DNA of 13,253 nucleotides, taken from the NCBI GenBank assembly GCA_036244855.1, contig BQKZ01004257.1, positions 19,766-33,018 on the forward strand, in the 5' to 3' direction. The notes under the pieces were generated by a model. The model saw nothing but the letters and a program-made list of their open reading frames with translations, was not told where the DNA came from and ran no database searches. The translations under genes were made by a program, and so were the position numbers. Positions 8,870-13,253 of the stretch are shown here, one piece after another. How positions within the stretch are numbered: position 1 is the first letter of the stretch; every line of letters begins with the position of its first letter. Source of the DNA: Temnopleurus reevesii (taxonomy: Eukaryota > Echinodermata > Echinoidea > Temnopleuroida > Temnopleuridae).

Positions 8870-9158
8870 AAATCCACCCACACATATAGTGATAATAATT
8901 GAAGTGCCCTATCTCACTGAAGACTCTGTCAAACCTAGGAATTCAACATTTTTGGGTCCGGGAAGGGGGGGGGGATCAATGGTTCCAATGAATTGTACGA
9001 AGCTAGGATGCACTGGTCCCCTTATCCCCACTCCAATTGCTGGTATTAAATCCACCCATGTATACTGATAATAACTGAAGTGCCCCAACTCATTGAATAC
9101 TCTAACAAACCTTGGAAGTCGACAAACTTAGTTCTAGGGGATGCAGCTAGGGGTACTG
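8870..9158. repeat. Two 170-bp-type units after head block copy 2
   Basis: Units start at AAATCCACCC at 8870 and 9048. The first has a G run at 8965-8974 and a type A ending. The second is shortened (about 110 bases before the MITE) and ends GCTAGGGGTACTG. The array here is much shorter than the eight units of copy 1, as unequal crossing-over would produce. Confidence 0.75.
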
Positions 9159-9303
9159 GGCCCCGTAACTTGAAGGTTTGCGATTAATTGCTATTTGATT
9201 TTGCGATCAATTGCAAACTTTAGTACGATTTTCCATAGACTTGCGATTGATATCAATCGTTATCAGATTAGCAATTAATCACAAACCTTTATGTTACGGG
9301 GCC
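9159..9303. mobile_element. Complete foldback MITE, 35-bp inverted repeats, CTG target duplication
   Basis: The arms at 9159-9193 and 9269-9303 begin and end GGCCCCGTAAC / GTTACGGGGCC and pair at 32 of 35 positions. A 3-bp direct repeat CTG flanks the element (9156-9158 and 9304-9306). The paralogous unit at 7407-7420 shows the empty site GGTACTGGTCTCC with a single CTG, which fixes the boundaries. The interior is about 75 bases and non-coding. A 3-bp duplication with G-rich ends is compatible with the PIF/Harbinger type, although CTG is not that group's usual TWA target, so the superfamily is left open. Confidence 0.85.
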
Positions 9304-9395
9304 CTGGTCTCCTCCTCCCCATCACTAGTTTTAAATCCACCCTCACAGACTGATGATGATCACTGAAGTGCCTCATCTCTCTGAAGACTAGGATT
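9304..9395. repeat. Remainder of the 170-bp unit interrupted by the MITE, and end of the array
   Basis: CTGGTCTCCTCCTCCCC followed by ATCACTAGTTTTAAATCCAC resumes the type B unit downstream of the MITE. Next come CACAGACTGATGATGATCAC and TCTCTGAAGACTAGG. Similarity fades after about 9395, with a last echo (GGTTCAAATGAGTCGGGATG) at 9432-9451. Confidence 0.7.
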
Positions 9396-9554
9396 AACCA
9401 AGATGTTTGACTACGAAGGAAGCGAGATGGGAGGTTCAAATGAGTCGGGATGGTGGCCGAAGACTGCCTCCACTTTATTTTTCTTTCTTTCCATCCCCCT
9501 CTCCCCTGTGGAAGAATTAGGGCTGTAGACAAAAATGATAATCATATTTAAAAC

Positions 9555-9736
9555 TAACACGATATAAACTATTTTCGAAAAATAAAGTCGGTCGAAGGAG
9601 AATAGATCCGTTCGCCGTGAATAGAACTGTGCTGACACAACAATGGCAAGCCAGTTACGATTTGAATAGCATTACAAAGAACCATTGAAATGGTGTTCGA
9701 CTTTATTTTTTTTTCAATAGTTTATATCGTATTAAC
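9555..9736. mobile_element. Foldback element with about 36-bp arms
   Basis: The left arm (9555-9590: TAACACGATATAAACTATT then AAAAATAAAGTCG) is the near-exact reverse complement of the right arm (9698-9736: CGACTTTATTTTT then AATAGTTTATATCGTATTAA). The two interrupting sections differ by one to three bases. The loop of about 107 bases is non-coding and contains CAATGGCAAGCCAGTTACG. An 11-base direct repeat ATATTTAAAAC occurs at 9544-9554 and 9749-9759, which could be a target duplication if the right end runs 12 bases past the arm. It is not related to the other two MITE families here. Confidence 0.65.
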
Positions 9737-9759
9737 TTGTGGTGAACAATATTTAAAAC

Positions 9760-10937
9760 ATGTGGCAAATGTCAAGTGTGAAGTTTGAGTATTACCAAAG
9801 TGATGGAGAAAGATCAGAGGAATTTATGAAAGAAGACTAAATGAAGAATGTAGGTTAGGAAGGAAAGTGGAGGGGTTTTGCCAAAGGATACATGCAGATA
9901 AAGGATGGATAGTGGGAAAGAAATTAAGACTGTATAAAGGAATATGAAAGATTAAGAAAGTAATGGATGGTAGAGACGAAGGGAACGCTGGATGAGACAA
10001 TAAGAGAAGTTAAGAATGGAAAATTTAGAGTGAAAAGAATATTCCCATGAGGCCCTGGTGCATGTCGGGCTAAAGACAGAGTAATAAGAACAATAACAAT
10101 ACAAAACCACCTTTAGCACACTGCAGAATGGATGTGTACTTATAAATTTTATAAGTATATTAAATCTATTACTATTTTTATTGATGAAATAATGCAAGAG
10201 GTCAGATAACGAATGCAGTATAAGAATTGAAATGTGAACAGGGCTTGAATGAGTTATAAGCTTGTGGAGATGTGATCTTGAGAGAATGTTTCTTGGCTGA
10301 AATCTGATGCATGCGTGTAGTGCAGCGTGAGGAACAAAGCTCAGTTGTGATGTTGCATGCGGATGAGGAATTAGGACTAGGATAACAGGAAAGGATGGGG
10401 TGTCCCGAAGCATGGATGTGACTATATCCAGCTCTCCAAAGAGGCTGCTAGTTTCTGAACTCATCAATCAGAAAATGGCTTCTAGAGAGGACTGTATGTC
10501 CATAGGAAACAGGAATTGGACTTTCTTTAGGCCCCCAAAGTCTTGTTATTTGCATGTGAATGTGCATCATACTGAGTGGAAATTTTCACGAGGCAAGGCC
10601 GACGAAATTCGCACAAATAAAAAACTACCGCAAAAATTTCAGCTTACACAGTAGAAGCCTGGAGGGAATACATTCCTTAAGCTTTTTCACCCAATAGCTG
10701 CATTGCTAAACCTTTGATAATAATGCAGAATTGTCAACTGTTCTGGAATGCATGAGGTGTATTTTTTAGATGAATTCAAGGCTTTTAAGTGAATGAATGG
10801 GAGTATGGTTATTGCTTTCATTGTTTTTACTCACTTTTGGTTAGCTGTCGAGTTTTTCACATTTAATTTTGACCTCATGCATAATGATAGCTGAGCAGTG
10901 GTCATCTCTGATAAGGCTGCATTATTATCCCAGCTTT
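9760..10937. other. Non-coding stretch, purine-rich then mixed
   Basis: Bases 9790-10035 are strongly purine-rich (GAAAGAAGACTAAATGAAGA, GGAAGGAAAGTGGAGG). This keeps a 171-codon minus-strand frame open (9952-10467) without any recognisable motif. A plus-strand frame of 84 codons at 10400-10654 also resembles nothing I know. An octamer-like ATTTGCAT is at about 10548. No splice-compatible exon was identified. Confidence 0.45.
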
Positions 10938-11594
10938 AGCAGTCCAGCTATAAAGTGCATGAGCTTTTCAAAGGAATACAGTGACATTTAGCCATATGCA
11001 CTCTGTTGAGCCTGTTGAACTGCAAAAAGGGAATTAATGCTACGTGTTATGAATAGTCAGGTTTTTGCAATGATACAAAAGAAACCCCTAATTGTTTTGC
11101 ACCAATGCAGCAGAATTCCATCAATTTTGACCTCCCTATAATGAATTTGAATGTGTATGTACCAGCAGTCCAGCGGTAAAGCGTACAAAGCTTTTCCAAG
11201 GAATAGAGCTACATTTACACGTATGCACTATGTTGAGCCTGTTTACTACCAAAAGGGAATTAATGTTACATGTCAGGTTTTTTGCAATGATACAAAAGAA
11301 ACCCCTAATTGTTCTTCACCAATGCAGCAGAATTCCATCAATTTTGACCTCCCAATAATGAATTTGAATGTGCATGTACCAGCAGTCCAGTGGTAAAGTG
11401 TATAAAGCTTTCAAGGAATGCAGCAACATTTGCGCGTATGTACTATGTTGTGCCTGTTTACCACAAAAGGTAAATTAATGTTACATGTCAGGTTTTTGCA
11501 ATGATACAAAAGAAACCCCTAATTGTTTTGCACCAATGCAGCAGAATTCCATCAATTTTGACCTCCCCATAATGAATTTGAGTGTGTATGTGCC
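10938..11594. repeat. Three tandem copies of a roughly 220-bp unit
   Basis: AGCAGTCCAG marks unit starts at 10938, 11164 and 11381 (spacings 226 and 217). Each unit has a first half (AGCTTT...AAGGAAT, TATGCACT...TTGAGCCTGTT, GGGAATTAATG) that differs at about a fifth or more of positions between copies. The second half (TTTTGCAATGATACAAAAGA, AACCCCTAATTGTT, ACCAATGCAGCAGAATTCCA, TCAATTTTGACCTCCC) is about 100 bases and differs at only a few. The frame at 11151-11396 arises from this repeat. Confidence 0.85.
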
Positions 11595-11870
11595 TTCGAA
11601 TGTAGACATAGGTAATTAAATCTTTGACAGCGCACGATGGGAACCTTTGAAACCCGCCTGCGCTTTCTCTCTAAAGCATGATGGATGCGTCCCACATCTG
11701 CCACGAGACAATGACCTTTAAGATCTCCACGGGATCTGTCAATCCAGTATTTACCGAATTCTCACCCAAAATGGGTCTGCCCTTGAAGGCCTCTATCAGG
11801 GGTAAATTGGCATGACCTTTATCAGAGCACATCCCCCTATCCATGGCTAGAAAGACCTACTTAGCTAAGA
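11595..11870. promoter_or_regulatory. GC-richer non-coding island, candidate conserved element
   Basis: This stretch is clearly richer in G and C than its surroundings, is not repeated in the window, and has stops in every forward frame. It holds clustered motifs: homeodomain-like TAATTA (11613-11618), TCF/Lef-like CTTTGACAG (11622-11630) and CTTTGAA (11645-11651). It also has E-box CATCTG (11695-11700), and TGACCTTT twice (11712-11719 and 11813-11820), the complement of a nuclear-receptor half-site AAAGGTCA. The motif names are established, but that they act here is inference. It could equally be an old repeat or a lost exon. Confidence 0.3.
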
Positions 11871-11874
11871 GACG

Positions 11875-11934
11875 GATTTGTGTAGATTTGTGTGGATTTG
11901 TGTCGCTTTGTGTGGATTTGTGTCGTCTTGTTTT
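11875..11934. repeat. Minisatellite of 10-bp units
   Basis: Six consecutive 10-mers run from 11875: GATTTGTGTA, GATTTGTGTG, GATTTGTGTC, GCTTTGTGTG, GATTTGTGTC and a decayed GTCTTGTTTT. The phase is unbroken. Confidence 0.85.
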
Positions 11935-11943
11935 GGCTTGGGA

Positions 11944-12905
11944 TATGGTGTAGATATGAAGTTATTTGCTCATAGCAGAATTTAGTCTATTTCAGGAGTC
12001 AAGGAATGTTCCATCAAGTGAAATTAGTTAGTTTTGTTGAAAAATGTTAAGGGTAATAAGCAACAATCGTTATATCAACAATATATTTGGTTTGGAATGT
12101 ATCTTATGAAGATATGAAACCATTTGCTCAGTGTAGAGTTTAGTGTATTTCAACAATTTTTTAGGATTTCTTTCAGTTCAATTTTTTCTTCTTCAAAGTA
12201 ATGAAGTCTGAGCAGTAATTATTATATTGACAATAAATGTGTACGGCTGGTTATCTTGAGAAAATATGAAGTTAGGTGCTCATAGCAGATTCTGATATAT
12301 TTCAACGATTTAGGAATAGTCCATTCAAAAGGTTACTCTTGTTGACACCTTTTATGGCACAGCAATGAGGAATACAGTAACAATAAATTGTGTTTGAATG
12401 GTTATCCAGAACAGATATGAAGTGATTTGCTCATAGGACAATTAAGTTTATTTCAACAATTGAAGAATGTTCTACTCAGTAGAATTGGCTAGTTTTGTTT
12501 GAAAGTGATTAAGGCATTATGTCAACAATAAATAATGTTTGGTTGGTTATCTTGAGAATTATAATTTTTATTGCTTGTACCAGAGTTCGATGTATTTCAA
12601 CCTTTTTAGAAATTCTTCATTCACATGATAATATCTGTTGATACTAGTAATAATGATTATATTGAAAAAATTGTGTTTGACTGGTTATCCAGAAAAGATA
12701 TGAACTTATTTGCTCATGGCAGAATTAAGTTTATTTCAGCAACTCGAGAATGTTAATTTCAGGACACATTGTTATTTCAGATTGACAAATATAATGATGA
12801 AGCAATTATGATTACATCATTATGTTTGGCTGGTTATCTACAGAATATATTAAGCTATCTTCTTGCATCAGAAATATGTTTATTTCAGTTATTCATGAGT
12901 TTTTA
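11944..12905. repeat. Degenerate tandem array of about 150-bp units, seven copies
   Basis: The landmark GATATGAAG or a variant recurs at 11953, 12111, 12263, 12414, about 12556, 12697 and 12844 (spacings 141-158). It is preceded by TTTGG(C/T)TGGTTATC(T/C)(T/A)GA and followed by TTTGCTCATAGCAGAATT and TTTATTTCAACAATT. Copies are well diverged, and the last two are hardest to recognise, so the array is old. It has no coding potential. Confidence 0.8.
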
Positions 12906-13253
12906 CATTTAGGCCAAATGTCTATTTATAATGAAAATCATAACTACATGTAAGTTATCATGATGATGTGAGGTACATGTGCATGTATATAGATATAAAA
13001 TGAAAAATGCAAATATAATATGATATGGCATATTTGGCAAAGTGTAGATTAGAAGCAACAAGTTATAGAAAAAATTCCTGGCAAAATATTCAGATATTCA
13101 AAATAGTTATATGAATATGTATGACTTTCTGTCTGTGATACTAAGTACAATTGAACAATGGCTTCAGCTATGTTGACATATGACTATACATAAGTGATTT
13201 AAAGATTCAAGATGAGAAAAAACATTGCAATTACTTTCAATATTTCTTAAATT
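12906..13253. other. AT-rich non-coding stretch to window end
   Basis: No gene or clear repeat is seen. A short TACATGT-rich section occurs at 12944-12990 (CTACATGTAAG, GGTACATGTGCATGTAT). Confidence 0.5.

Noticed and set aside
6376..9395. CRISPR array
   Set aside because: The units are about 170 bp and wholly repeated, without short repeats separating unique spacers, and the genome is eukaryotic.
7248..9532. Several short open frames on both strands
   Set aside because: They fall inside the 170-bp repeats, head blocks and MITE, and similar peptides recur at each unit, so they reflect the repeat and not genes.
10107..10140. Terminal ULK3 exon after CCACCTTTAG
   Set aside because: A phase-compatible short tail is possible, but the pyrimidine tract is poor and the peptide does not resemble the expected C-terminus.
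9952..10467. 171-codon minus-strand open frame
   Set aside because: It stays open because of purine-rich, low-complexity sequence on the plus strand. The product has no recognisable motif and there is no splice or promoter context.
10400..10654. 84-codon plus-strand open frame
   Set aside because: No similarity to a known family is apparent, and no acceptor or donor sites fit. Its length is within chance expectation.

Overview
This is a eukaryotic, intron-rich, AT-rich stretch with almost no coding sequence. The tRNA-derived SINEs have a tail of the type ending AAAGCGC...TATTATT. Together with several short foldback elements with long inverted ends, they suggest a marine invertebrate deuterostome, most likely an echinoderm such as a sea urchin. 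That assignment is inferred from repeat style and is not proven.

Left end (1-2139): the 3' end of a plus-strand gene. Two small exons (255-343 and 1974-2046) have good splice sites and join in one compatible frame. The joined peptide has the signature of the last helix of an MIT domain (RRDLL...MSRAEVLK) and most resembles the second MIT domain of the kinase ULK3, which binds ESCRT-III proteins. A third short segment (2047-2139) could close the reading frame, either through a 43-nt intron or by read-through. The gene therefore probably ends near 2130, though a distant last exon is not excluded. The intron between the two exons holds a foldback MITE and a decayed SINE. Another SINE lies in the upstream intron at the window edge.

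Middle (2140-6375): non-coding and AT-rich, with degenerate relatives of the same MITE (about 2258-2600), a strong 12-bp hairpin (2846-2887), a diverged direct duplication (3907 and 4109), and a less repetitive island at about 4690-5110.

Right-centre (6376-9395): a composite tandem repeat. A head block of about 570 bp is followed by an array of units of about 170 bp, and the whole composite occurs twice, 1925 bp apart. Both copies carry the same MITE inserted at the same unit position. The first copy's MITE is cut at exactly the only ambiguous base (N, 8300), which may be an assembly join.

Right end (9396-13253): a foldback element (9555-9736), three tandem copies of a roughly 220-bp unit with one half far more conserved than the other (10938-11594), and a more GC-rich non-coding island with regulatory-looking motifs (about 11595-11870). 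A 10-bp minisatellite (11875-11934) and a seven-copy degenerate array of about 150-bp units (about 11944-12905) follow. I saw no complete protein-coding gene, rRNA, functional tRNA or CRISPR array.
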